Source: Symbiodinium natans (lineage: Eukaryota > Sar > Dinophyceae > Suessiales > Symbiodiniaceae). From it: a stretch of 64,000 bases of DNA. The stretch lies in the NCBI GenBank assembly GCA_905221605.1, contig CAJNDS010002808.1, forward strand, positions 32,501 through 96,500, written 5' to 3'. Positions 33,920 to 45,400 of the stretch are shown here, piece after piece. Below the pieces are notes generated by a model. That model made no database searches. It saw only the letters and a list, made by a program, of their open reading frames with translations, and was not told where the DNA came from. The first letter of the stretch is position 1. Each line of letters opens with the position of its first letter. A program made the position numbers and the translations under genes.

Positions 33920-34143
33920 CTGACCATTGGGGTTTTGGAAGTCAAGGCTGGCCCTGTCATCCCTCCGAACAGAAATACTCCCAATAGGAAGTCTCTTGCA
34001 CCCCATAAGGGCGATGTATAATCGTAACAATAATATCCCAAAGGGGGCTGTAGGGTTTCTAGCACCTACATGTTACCGTGTCCATGATAGACGCCGCTTT
34101 CGTCCCGATCTAAGGGAGGGGCTGAGCAGTTGTCGGGCATTCA

Positions 34144-34230
34144 TTGGTTTAGGGTTTAGGGTTTAGGGTTTCGGGTTTGGGGTTTAGGGTTTAGGGTTTA
34201 GGTTTGAGGGTTTAGGGCTTAGTTTAGGGT
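34144..34230 (+). repeat. TTTAGGG array
   Basis: Mixed TTTAGGG, TTTCGGG and TTTGGGG units. Confidence 0.92.
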
Positions 34231-34551
34231 AATGGTTGGCTGTTAGAGCTTAAGGATGCAGGCAACCCGGCTCGAAGGGCCCGACGTGTTTGTACCAAAG
34301 ATAGCCCCGACTACTCTGTTCGCATTACAGAGGCCTATCTCATCACCACCACAACCCCCAACTCACAAAATCCTGCGAAGCCTCGCTCCAAAGTCCCAAT
34401 CTGAAACACTATGAAACCCTGCAAGACCCTCTACAACCCCTCCTGCAAAGGACCCTTCCTTGCCTGTTCTTTTGGGGAGGTTGAGGGGGGAACCCCAACG
34501 GCTAAACCTCAGCCATACAGGGCCCTTTTATGCGTTTCGATCCCTTGGAAC

Positions 34552-34614
34552 CTTGGAGCGGAGAACGGCGTAGGCCTCCTCCAGTCGAGGGAGCAGCTCA
34601 GATGCCTTCGTCTC
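34552..34614 (-). CDS. Exon-like island with coiled-coil-like sequence
   Basis: Twenty-one codons follow a CAG: ETKASELLPRLEEAYAVLRS and K, ending at AAG before GT. A TTTAGGG array starts ten bases above it. The sequence is charged and helical, unlike the array I modules. It lies upstream of the CDKAL1 exons and might be an N-terminal part of that gene or the tail of another. Neither can be shown. Confidence 0.45.
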
Positions 34615-34625
34615 CTGCCGCTCCC

Positions 34626-34738
34626 TAGGGTTTAGGGTTTAGGGGTTTAGGGGTTTAGGGGTTTAGGGGTTTAGGGTTAAGGGTTCAGGGTTCAGGGTTC
34701 AGGGTTCAGGGTTTAGGGTTTAGGGTTTAGGGTTTAGG
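34626..34738 (+). repeat. TTTAGGG/TTCAGGG array
   Basis: Begins ten bases upstream of the exon at 34614-34552. Confidence 0.94.
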
Positions 34739-35504
34739 CATGCTGCCAAAAGACAGAGCAAAAAAAGAGCCCAGTTGCCTGCGCGGCGAGCGTGCGGCAC
34801 ATGGACAGGTGTCTAAGAATAACTCACCAATTCACCAATATAAAGGGAGTTTACCATACACCTTAGTTTCTTTAAAGGGGTATGCCCTAGGGGTATGTTG
34901 AGTATTTCTTAGATGGTGTGAGTCGGCAAACCGTGAGGAGTTTGTACAAGTTTGATGAAATCACTCAGCGGCTCTCGAGCCCACATCACTCATCCCGAGA
35001 ACTCCATTCAGCAGTCCCCCAAGAGAGCGCACAAACTGAAAGTCCTTTGCCAAAGAGACAGCACGGTTGTAGGCTGCCTGGATATCCTGTCACAGGGTTT
35101 TGGGCTTCGGGCCTCCAGACTCTAGGGCTTGCAGGTGAGATCGTGCTCAGATCTCGGGTGAGATCGTGTTCAGATCGTTTGGTTCTGAAAGTGAGCAAGG
35201 TTTAGGGGAGCACATTTTCCTGAAGCCCTAAATCCCAAAAGCCCGAATTGAACCCTAAACCTGCACAAGTCCCAAAACTTGAATGAAACCCTAGACACTG
35301 AATGACCCTCAACCCCCTTTAAGGAAGGCTTAGACTACTGGTTCCTCCTGTCCAACCCGTTTAAGGTATTACTAGGAAATCACTGCCTAAACCCTAAACC
35401 CAGACGAGGAAGAACCAGGGGAGGAATAGCCTAAGTAAGTTCCAGCATACAAAAACCAGGCCCTACAACCCTAAACCCAGGATTCCAAACCCTAAACTCC
35501 CAAA

Positions 35505-35625
35505 CCCCAAAACCCTGAACCCTGAACCACTGAACCCTAAACCCGAAGCCCTAGACCCTAAACTCTAAACCCTAACCGCCCTAAACCCTAACCCTAAACC
35601 CTAAACCCTAAACCCTAAACCCTAC
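35505..35625 (-). repeat. CCCTAAA array
   Basis: Faces the TTTAGGG array at 35714-35775, enclosing the E-like remnant at about 35685-35650. Confidence 0.93.
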
Positions 35626-36690
35626 ATCTTTCCGGAAGCCACAGGGCCTCAGGGTCGGAGACCCTGCGTGGGAGGCCCAGTAGCCCATAGTGGTCGGACA
35701 GGGCCCGGCCTCAGGGTTTAGGGTTTAGGGTTTAGGGTTTGGGGTTGAGGGTTGAGGGTTGAGGGTTTAGGCGGGACATTTTGGGGTTGAGGGTCTAGGG
35801 TTATCAAACCCAGGATTGGGTTTTGAAAGTTGAAGGTTCCAGCTGTCTGTCTGATTGTGTGAACGTCTGTCTGATTGTCTTGCTGTCTGTCTGCAAACCG
35901 GACACGCCCCCACGCTTGTGTGTGAAAAGAAGGGGCTACAATACAAAAGAGGCCCCGTGACGTTGGACCAATCCCCATCTACGACTCTCAGCGCCGCGTG
36001 GCAGGCGACGCCGCGGCTGCGCACGCTGCGGGGCCCCCGGAGGATGGCGAGAGGAACCGTGAGGCCGACGCACAATGCCCTCAGTCCTGCACGCAGCTGC
36101 TTTGTGCTCAGGGTTCAGGTTGGCCCCCCTGCTTCCGAAGGTAAGTCAGATCAGGGTAATACAGAATGGCCGTGGGACGTGCTCACGCAAGTAAGCCAGA
36201 AAAGCGGATGTACATGGTCCCGCTTCAGATGCTGTGGCTGTTGCTCAAACCCTGAGGTCGCATGGTGGTCCTGGTGCTGGACCGAGAACGGGACAAATTC
36301 CTGCGAAAGCACCTCGGTCCACATAAACGCAGGCGCAAAACGTGCTCCTGATCACACAACGCCCTCGGAAGGCTGAGTGTTTCTAGCCTTCGAGCCCCAT
36401 AAGGCCGCCCCCATCACCCCAAAATCCAGAACCCTGTAGCATGTTCGTCGTGTATATTTTCGCCGACCTCAAACCCCCCCGCCCCCCCCGACACGCTTAG
36501 GCTTTTGTAGCCCTAAACACTCAACCCTGAACCGCCCCAGCACACTGAAAGATAAGCACCCTGAGATGAAGCACTCCCCACCTCCGATGGAGTGGCCGCG
36601 CGCCCCTCCCACCGAGGGCCACCGGGCCGAGAGCACCGGCCGCAGGCGCGGGGAGGTCCCAAGGAACGGCATCTCTTGAGTGATTTAGAG
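35620..36690 (-). pseudogene. Possible decayed array I cassette
   Basis: Between cassette 2 and the CDKAL1 gene three stretches resemble array I modules, in order but weakly. PVALGGRGARPLH (about 36648-36590) resembles A. VRSRGVACHAALRVVD (about 36020-35965) resembles B. LPRRVSDPE followed by GC (about 35685-35650) resembles the end of E and lies between two telomere-like arrays. The A-like stretch has no AG before it, and C and D are not seen. It may be a dying copy or chance similarity. Confidence 0.3.
35714..35775 (+). repeat. TTTAGGG array
   Basis: TTTAGGG passing into TTGAGGG variants. Confidence 0.9.
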
Positions 36691-37394
36691 GTGCTGTTCT
36701 AGGGGCTTTTTACGGTTTTAGGGTTTTGGGGGGGGTTTAGGGCTTGGCCGGCCAAGGTGGTTGAGGCTTCGGGGTTTGGATGGGTTTTCGGGTTTTGGGG
36801 CCGTTGACCCTGCAATTCAAATCCTGCGTAGCCAAACGCTGATGCCGAGCAGAAAGCACCTCTTCATTCCGATTCCCTCTGATTCCCTCTCGCGTAGAGA
36901 AGGTGGCGGCGCGGCCGCTAGGAAAACATCAGGCTCCACCCGTCTGCACACACTCACCCACTCACCCCTAAGAAGCCCACTCTCAAGTCCTTAACTCCCC
37001 CCCCCCCCCAGATGCTGAACCCTACACACCCTACACCCCGAGCCCCAAAAGGTCCCTAAAACGACCCAACCAGCCTGCAGCATCCGGGTCGAGCTCAATG
37101 GGGCCGTGGCCACTCTTCTGCCGCTCCAATGGGGCCTGCGCAACATGCGATAGGGTTTAGGGTTGAGGGCTTTGGTCCGAGGCACAGCAACGACAACAAC
37201 CCTCGGCGCTCTCGGGGGTGAAATCTGGCAAGGCAAGGAGATCCGACCCCAGACTCCCCCTAAGCCACAGCCCCGAGACTTCCTTACATGCGGCGTCAGC
37301 GCGCGCGATACGGTGTCCACCAGGATCTTCCATCTTCCTACCATACGAAGGATGCAATCAGCATGCACGCCTGTCCCTTGCCCAGCCCAAGTGC

Positions 37395-40300
37395 CTCGAC
37401 ATCCGGAGAGTACAGGGAGAAGAAGATCGTGCGTCCACCTTTTTACGGAATCTTCGCGCGTGACTCCCTCATACTCTTTTGTGCTCAGAAATATCGAAAA
37501 ACTGGAGCCCTTCGTGATGGACTGCTGCTGTGCCATTCTGTCTGGCAGCTTGTTGAATGGCAGAGGCATCACGAAAGGAACCGACCCAAGGCCTGCCACC
37601 TGCAGAGATCCTCACCCCATCCCACAGCGTTCTGCTCACGGACGGAAGCCCGGAATCCCGGAGGTCCTCAAAGCCCTCAAACATGACGCCTTCTCCGCGG
37701 GCAGAAAGCGTCATCCCAAGCTCAGCGAGATCCTAAAAGGGGGGGCGATCGGAGAACTCTTGAAAACCTCATCACTCGGAGCGGGCCAAACGCCAAACAC
37801 CCTGAATGCGCTCACGTGCGCCCTGGCCCTCCTCGAACTTGATGGCCACGGGAGCACCAGGCGGCACCGACCAGGTCTGCGTCACCGGCACGGGGATCAT
37901 TCACTTCGAGTTTTTGCAGCAATCGCCCCGATAGGAGCCCCAGAATGTAAACCCCAAACCCAAACATTCAGCGCCCTCGAGAATACAGCCCAGAGCCCTG
38001 TGTCCCGAAACCTCCAACACCTGAATGAAAGAGGAGGAGCCAGCAAGGGGTTCAACATGAAACAGAAAAGAGAGCGTGATCGCAACACCTACACCTAAAG
38101 CCGAAACAACCCCGGACTGGGCATCCGAGACAATACACGGCTTTGGATTTAAAGACATATTTAGCATATTTGTCGTGTGAAAAGAGTGGGAATGCAGGCC
38201 CTGCTCCAACTCCGTCTGCTTGTTTTTCAGGAAGCCCTTATGATACATGGTAACCACAAGAAGACTTGTCAGGGCGCCTGCCCGCGAGTAAGGAGCTTGG
38301 CAGCAGGCACGTGGGTGCCATTGGGAAAGAGGACCGCCTGACTGCCGGGAAATGGGGAATCTTCGTGCTGCAGGGTTTGTTGCTTGTGTTCAGGCCAGCC
38401 TGGGATTAGCTTACAGCTTAGACGGGCTGAAACCCGGAGCTTGTACGAATGATGCAGAGCCTGTGATACCGGGAGGGTCGGGGTTCAAGGACACCTTAGA
38501 GGGTTTAAGGCGTTGGCCCTGCCTCAAAGCTCCACAGCTGTGCGGCGGCCGCGGGCGAGAGTGAGGGCTCCGGCTCCTCTGACTCTCTCTTGAGGGGAAG
38601 GTTTGGGTTTAGGGTTGGGTGAGGGTCTTTTTTTTTGTTTTTTCTTTTTGGCAGGGGGGGGGGGGGGGGGGGGGGGGGGGGTTCAAGGTGTACATGGTTA
38701 AAGAGCAGGTTCTTCGGAATTGGAACTAGTGGGGTTGAAACATCGCAGCCTTCGATTGCTTGGACTTTGCATGGAGCTGCCCCTCAAGAGCCCGGCGGAA
38801 CCCTAAACCCTAAACCCTAAACCCTAAACCCTAAGCCCTTGCCTCCACATCGGTGATGACCAGGTAGAGCCGCGGGATCACCACCTGCACCACGAAAGGC
38901 GTTTAAAGACTTGGGGCGGCCAAAGCACGGAGAAGGTGTTGCTGCGACACCCATGTGATCCTCAACTCTCAACACAGGCAACCTAAACATCCTGAACATG
39001 AGACCCAGGTCGGATCCTCTCGCAATAGGAACCTTCCCTCCGCAAGCCCTAAGTCCCTGAGCCCCTGAACCCTATATCCTCAACCGCACGGCCCCTCAAC
39101 CAAGAAACCCGGCTCCCCCGCCTCGCGCTGGGACTCTGACCGCTGCAGCCGCAAGTGAAGGTCGACGGAGGTGCCAGACTTCACCTAAGGTTTCGAATTT
39201 AGGGCTCAGGGTTTGGGGTTGAGGGGTTTAGGATTTAAGGTTTAAGGTCTAGGGTAGTGGGCATTTGTGGGGCAAGTTTGGGCCTGTTGGGTGCAGGGTG
39301 AGGTCAAGCTTTACGGGCAGTTCTAAACCAAATGTTGGGGTATTCTCCAGTTTCCCGGTCTCTGTCCTGTTCTCCTTAGAGTTTCTGAAGTGGGTTTAGA
39401 AATCTGGGTCCTAAGAAAGGGTGACATGCCGAATCAACCCCTAGAATCTTGGAGGATGCATGTGTTGGAGCATGGAGTCCAGGGTTGTTTCTCGCTTTTG
39501 AAAATTGATGCAACATCATACATAGATATGTATATATATATATACATGTTTGTATATGTACACACATTCGGGGAAGGACGAAGGGCTTGCCACGTGAGGT
39601 AGTTGATGGTCTTCGAGTTTTAGGCTGCAGCTATACAAGGGTTCACATGACAGTATGAGGTAATGAGGGCTGTGCTTGCGTGACCGTGGGGGTAGCAAGA
39701 TAAGGCTTGCCTCTGCATACTTATTGCAACCACCGCTGTGGCAAATGGCTCATGTATCGACCACCTGGTACCTGACAGGCATCAAAATGACACGGCAAGC
39801 CTACTGCACGACGAGGCGCACTGACAGCTGCACGCATGTGCCCGGAAGCTGCATTGAACGAGGCCTGCAGCGCAAAGTTTGCGGCAAGAAACGCCAGGCT
39901 ATGGTTTGAAGCACGAAAGCCAGTAATGCAGCCTTGCATTCCTGCGAGAAATGCCTGCAATCCACCTGTCCTGCCATACTCAGAGGTAGCCTCAGAACCG
40001 ACATCCCGCAAGCAGTTCAAGGCCGAGTGCTTGCAGTTTAGGGCTTAGGTCCTGAGGATGCCTCGGATACAAATGCGCTCCAGGCCCTGAACACTCATAC
40101 CTGAATCCTTAACGCCAGAGAGAAGAAAGTTGATACCTACACCTTCATCACAGTGGGGCCTCCTGAGGATGATACGGATCGCTGCCGCGGCCCACAGTTA
40201 GCACCTGTGCGCGCCCCGCGAACTTGGGGGAACTAGGCTTTAGGTCAGGGCCTAGGGCTTAAGAGCCTAGGGCGTCCCTCATGTGTGAACAGAGCTCTCG

Positions 40301-40918
40301 GGCTAGCTTGCCAAGGCCCCAAAGGTTAACCAGTTGACCGTTTAGTTTCCTTGGCGAAGCCATGCTTCTATGGGCGAAAGCGCCTAGGGCAACGCAGCAA
40401 TATTAGGTGAACCTATTATTATGTTTTGCACCACCGAAACTCTGAACCCCTGAGCTCGGCACCAGATCCATGTTACCACCCCCAATGCTGGCCACCGCAG
40501 CATATCGGATTTCCTTGCAGAAACACATGCAACAGGTGCCCTAAATTGGAAACCCTAAGAATCCTACAGATGTATACCAGACCCCGCCCTGAAAAAATGG
40601 CCCCGCAGCTGCTGTGAAGAAGGCCGGAGAATGAGAGGGAGAGGTTGAAGTGCAAGAGAGAGGAACAGCTGCGCCCCGCAAACGCCTTGCAAATAAAGCC
40701 TTGACCCCCCAACCTGAACCCTCAACCCCCAACCCTAAACCCTAGCCCCTACTCCCTAAAAAATCCTCAACCCCCTAATCCCTAAACCCTCGACCCCCAA
40801 CCCCAAACCCCAAACTCCCAGGCACTTAAACCCTGACGCGACTCGCGAACTGCGGACCAGCTTCCGGGGGCTCATCCAGGTGGCCAGGCCCCTGTCCGCC
40901 AAGGTTGTTGAAGACGAC
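37395..40918 (-). CDS. Array I cassette 2
   Basis: Same module order as cassette 1 in about 3.5 kb. Exons: A 40918-40862 (VVFNNLGGQGPGHLDEPPE), B probably near 40184-40140 (weak), C 39864-39820 (ASFNAASGHMRAAVS), D 39184-39125 (VKSGTSVDLHLRLQRSESQR), E 38884-38843 (VVIPRLYLVITDVE), G 38337-38305 (AVLFPNGTHVP), G2 37876-37828 (TWSVPPGAPVAIKFEE plus one base), F 37438-37395 (GRTIFFSLYSPDVE). E2 is not clear; LWSFE followed by GC at about 38538-38524 is a candidate. The C exon looks truncated compared with its partners (45 nt against 84-90). F ends in phase 0. No gene function can be assigned beyond membership of the repeat. Confidence 0.66.
38656..38682. repeat. Poly-G run
   Basis: A run of over twenty G in the E-G interval of cassette 2. 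On the coding strand it is poly-C. Confidence 0.95.
38800..38837 (-). repeat. CCCTAAA array after exon E of cassette 2
   Basis: Five perfect units starting a few bases after the exon E donor (38842). Confidence 0.95.
40720..40835 (-). repeat. Degenerate CCCTAAA array below exon A of cassette 2
   Basis: CCCTAAA, CCCCAAC and CCCTCAAC variants after the exon A donor. Confidence 0.88.
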
Positions 40919-40939
40919 CTTTGGGAAGGGGCGGGTTCA

Positions 40940-41165
40940 AGGTTCAGGGTTTTAGGGTTTTAGGGTTTTAGGGTTTGGGGTTTGGGGTTTAGGGTTTGGG
41001 GTTTGGGGTTTAGGGTTTAGGGTTTAGGGCTTAGGGCTTAGGGCTTAGGGCTTAGGGCTTAGGGCCTAGGGCTTAGGGCTTAGGGCTTAGGGCTTAGGGC
41101 TTAGGGCTTGGGGCTTGGATTTAGGGTTAGGGTTTAGGGTAAGGAAAAGGGTGTAGAGGGTTTAG
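40940..41165 (+). repeat. TTTAGGG array with a GGCTTAG block
   Basis: TTTAGGG/TTTGGGG units, then about eleven GGCTTAG units (41023-41110), then TTTAGGG again. It lies upstream of exon A of cassette 2. Confidence 0.94.
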
Positions 41166-42400
41166 GGTTTCGGGGGCGGGGGGGTCAGCAGTGTCCCCCG
41201 CCTTAGGGTTCAGGGCGTGGTGTCTTAAAGGCCCTTATAGAAACCCCCCAAATAAACGTGGGGTCGAAGACCCGGAGGGGGCCGCTTAAGGCTTGAGGAA
41301 CATTTCTTAATGGCGGGGTAGATTTTCGTGGAGTCTCTGGGAACATTTTGGGGCTTCGGGGGGCGCTGACGTTCGGCTTAGGGTTTAAGAGTTTTCTAGG
41401 TCTTAGGGTTCAAGCCTTGTCGAACCCAGGGTTTAGCAGGTAACAACTCATGTTCGTGGCAGACCTCCCTCTCGCCCATGACAGCCACGAGATGAAAAGA
41501 TGTCGCTTGGCTGCAACCGTGACAAACCCTGAACCTTGAACCCTAAATCACCTCGAATCCACCGCATAGGCACGTTGTCCCGGCCCAGCACCATTCGGCG
41601 GCCCAGTCGCTGCCACGCTACCTGCGCGGAAGGCAGTTCTAAACTGAAACGAACATACTCGAAGGACGGGTTTAGGGTTTTGGGTTTAGGGTCTAGGGTC
41701 TAGGATTTAGGGTTTTGGGTTTAGGGTTTAGGGTTCAGGGATAAAGTTTAAAGTTTAGGGTTTAGGGTTTAGGGCTTAGAACGTGCCATGAGACCCAAAC
41801 AATGTGTCCTTCATGTAGGACGCCCGAGATGTGGGTTGGTTCAATCCGAGAACCCTCGAAATCCCACAGCAAAAAACCCTACAAAGCCCAAAGCCCCAAG
41901 AACTCCACCCTCGAAGCCCCCAAGTCTGCCACCGCAGCCAAGTCCCCCCCTGGCCTTAGCCGCCTCTTCCTGGGATCCTTGCTTGATCATGAGAGGGCTC
42001 AGAGCTTTTACAGGCTGCAGGCTCCAGATGAAGTACAGACTCGCTGGGATGACTGCAATCTCTTCCAGTGAAGCCTCAACCTCCAACCTGCGACCCTTAA
42101 AAAAAAAGCTCCGAAATCTAAACGAAGCGCAAGAGAGTTTGCGAAGCTTGGGGCCTTCAGCCTTTGGACCTCCAAGCTTCAAGCTTTCGGCTCTGGGCTT
42201 GGGCAATCGATGGGCCTTTGATGGGTCTTTGGGTGAACTGCCATGGGGCAGTTGGGCAACATTGGGCAATGCAACGCGGTCCTGTGACAGGCGCGTCGCT
42301 CTCCTCACGCACCTGTCAAGGGGGATTCGTCCCAAGCTTGGGCAACACTGATGCAGCCGAACCACTGCTGCAAACGCCCTGAAGGCAATTTGCACAAAAT
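41165..42400. other. Intron F-A between cassettes 1 and 2: no exon assigned
   Basis: Contains a TTTAGGG array at 41668-41778. A long minus-strand frame around 41841-42395 has low-complexity, proline- and serine-rich sequence and no recognised module. Confidence 0.5.
41668..41778 (+). repeat. TTTAGGG array
   Basis: TTTAGGG, TCTAGGG and TTTTGGG units. Confidence 0.92.
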
Positions 42401-42406
42401 CGGAGC

Positions 42407-45400
42407 CTTCACTGCTGGCGAGCGCAGCGCGATGAAGAAGTTCCGGCCGACCCAGGCAGTGCTCAGCACATTTCCTGGAAGCTTAGGATTCGGAGGCTCG
42501 CAAGGCTTTCGTGCTCGGAGTGGGATTCGGCACAGCAGGGGGGGGGGGGGGGGGGGGGGGGGAGAGGGGGCCGTTCAAGCTGTTGCAATGGACATAGCGG
42601 CACCTTCTGGGTTCGAGGTTTAGGGGGCGGAGATTCTTGCACTTCCGGCTTTCTGAGCAGAAACCCACATCAGCATCGGGAGAATGAAACCCCAAGCTTC
42701 CAACTTGAAAAAGCAAATCTCGTCCGATGCAGACACGATGCTTCCTTCCATTCTCAGGTAAACGAGAATACAGTGAGCAGATGCCGATGCTTCCCAGTGT
42801 CCAATGTGCAGCCCATCATCCCAAGATTGCCGTGCGGCTATGTGTGAGAGAGAGCAAGAGAGCATGTGCCTCACTAGCTAATTTTAATTGCCTTTACAAG
42901 CCTTCCTGCAGAAAGGAGGTGGCGACAAAAACAAAAACCAGAGCAACACACACACACACACACAAAACAAAAAAAAACGAACAAACAAACACACAACATT
43001 GTGACGAAAATCCTATTACCGTTTTCAAATGACTATCTACCTCCCTCATCCCCTTCTTGCTCATGGACCCTTCAGCTCATTAGAGACCACGCCAATAGCA
43101 TGGATTTCAGCATGTAAGAACCCTGGTGAACAGAAATTGAATGAGCAGCTACCATCCTGTTTGGGTCGTTTGGTAGGGTCGGGGGACGGGGGAGAGGGAG
43201 GACGCCGAGGGTTTTTATGGCAGGGTGCCCTAAACCCTTAACCCGAAGAGCCCTAAGAACCCCTAAGAGCCCCAAGAGCCCTAAGAGCCCTAAGAGCCCT
43301 AAGAGCCCTAAGAGCCCTAAGAGCCCTAAGAGCCCTAAGAGCCCCCAAGAGCCCCAAGACCCCAAGAGGCTGAAGCCCCTTCTCGCACCCGGCCTCCGCT
43401 CAGACGGGGCCGCAGCCGCAGCCGCGCCACTCCGGAGCCAAGCGGGAACCAGGCCGTGGGTCCCTCAGGGGCCCAGGGCTCCTGAATTAGGGTTTAGGGT
43501 TTGGGGTTTAGGGTTTGGGGTTTGGGGTTTAGGGTTTAGGGTTTAGGTGTTTTTTTTTTTTTTTAACAACCCTTCACTCCTTTTCGGGTTTAGGGTTTAG
43601 GGTTTAGGGTTTGGGGTTTAGGGTTTAGGGTTTAGGGTTTAGGGTTTAGGGTTTAAGGGTTTAAGGGTTTAGGGTTTAGGGTTTAGGGTTTAGGGTTTAG
43701 GGTTTAAGGTTTAGGGTTTAGGGTTTAGGGTTTAAGGTTTAGGGTTTAGGGCTCCTGAAATGGGCTGCGTGGGCTCTGTAGGATCTAGGGGCCGATTAGG
43801 GGGTTCATGGAAGTCTATAAAAGCTTCAGGTGCGGTTTGAAGGGTGCCTTCAGGGTGCTCCCGACGGTCCTTGGGCTTGGTTGGGATGCTTTTCGTGTTT
43901 TTGGGGTTTCCGGGGCTTGGACGGCTTGTGATATGCGTGGTTTTGGGCTTGGAGAATCAGTATTCTTTTTCAAGGCTTGGGGGTTGAAGGTCCAGATCTT
44001 CGCGCAGCCAGCATTCAGGGCTTGCGATTGAACCTGCACGTTTCCCACCTCGAGGGCGACATGGGTGCCATTCGGCCAAAGCATTGCCTGCAACGCTCGC
44101 AAGAGTGCGCTCCACAGCTTGCAGCGACCAACACGAGAAGACTCCGATATGGGCAGCTCTTGAAATCGGGCACCGGGGCCCACAAAGGAAGCACGATCAA
44201 AGATCTAGATCAACATACCCTAAACCCTGAGCTAAACATCATAAGAGCCAACTCGACGCAGTGTGGGCGGGCGCCTTGGCCCCGAGGACCTCAACCTGCC
44301 TCGGTGCGGAGAGCGCCGGCACTGGGTCCTCACACGTCACAGGGGTTTTAGGATTTCGGATGGGTTTTAGGGCTTTCGGGTTCCGAGATTTAAGGGTCCA
44401 AGCCGGTTCCGAGGTATGAATGCTTCAGAAAGCGCGTCCCGCAGGGGTTGGACAAGCCCCGCGCAGTTTCTCTCCGATGGCTAGAAGGCTATAGAGAGAA
44501 CACCGATCAGTAGGCACAGAATGAGAGCATCTGGCATCGCTTCTACAGGTCTCAGTGAGCGGAGCTTGGAGGGAAGAAACACATCGGAATGCGGGGGCAT
44601 TTGGGGCTCGCGCCTCAATGTCAAAGACGGAAACATACCACTGTGGAAGGTGGACCACCTTGTCAGAGTCCTCAGAGGTGCGTACTCTGGCTCCTTTAGC
44701 CTGAAAGCCCTGGGGTGTTCGGGTTTAGGGTTTAGGGTTTGGGGTTTGGGGTTTGGGGTTTGGGGCTTGGGGTTTGGGGCTTGGGGTTTGGGGTTTGGGG
44801 TTTAATTGGTGGGCATGAAGGCTGGCTTGACGGAGCCTCCTCCACAACGAAGACCTCCAAGTGGACATCCTCACCGTCTGCTACCTGCCCCACAATGGTG
44901 CAGCACTGAAGCATCCAAATTTAAATGGCTCTCCTCACGAAGAAGCTTGGCACCCTGACTTTGACGGCCCTTGCTTGTTCTGGGCAGAGTGCTACTTTGC
45001 TTGTTGCTTATGTTGCTATACTTCTGCTTCTGCGCTCATGATCGCTACAGTCAATGCTACCATGCTGACGTCACATAGAAGCATCTAGGCGAGGACAACT
45101 CAAAAGTTTGCGGCTTGAACTTCAAGGCGCCCTGGCATGGATAAAATCAACGCCCCGATGTCGGTGGGCAACTGTAAACCCCCAACTGCGAATAATAAAG
45201 AAGCCTGCCCGCACCCCCCCTCCCCGGCCCTCACTGGAAATGGCAAGCACCCGCCAAAACACCCGAACGTCAAGCCTTCAGATCCAGAAGCCAGCGCCCT
45301 AGACTCTGAACCCTCAATCCTTAAACGCCTCAAACCCCCCCCCCTCCCACACCCCCCCCTGAACCTGTCCTCAAACCCCCCTCATTCAGCCCCAAACCCT

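Noticed and set aside
37163-38098. Longest open frame of the window, 311 codons on the plus strand
   Set aside because: It is antisense to the conserved G2 and F exons of cassette 2, has low-complexity basic sequence and no recognisable domain.
43072-43365. A leucine-rich (GLLGLL)n protein
   Set aside because: It comes from the 9-bp CCCTAAGAG repeat and has no supporting context.
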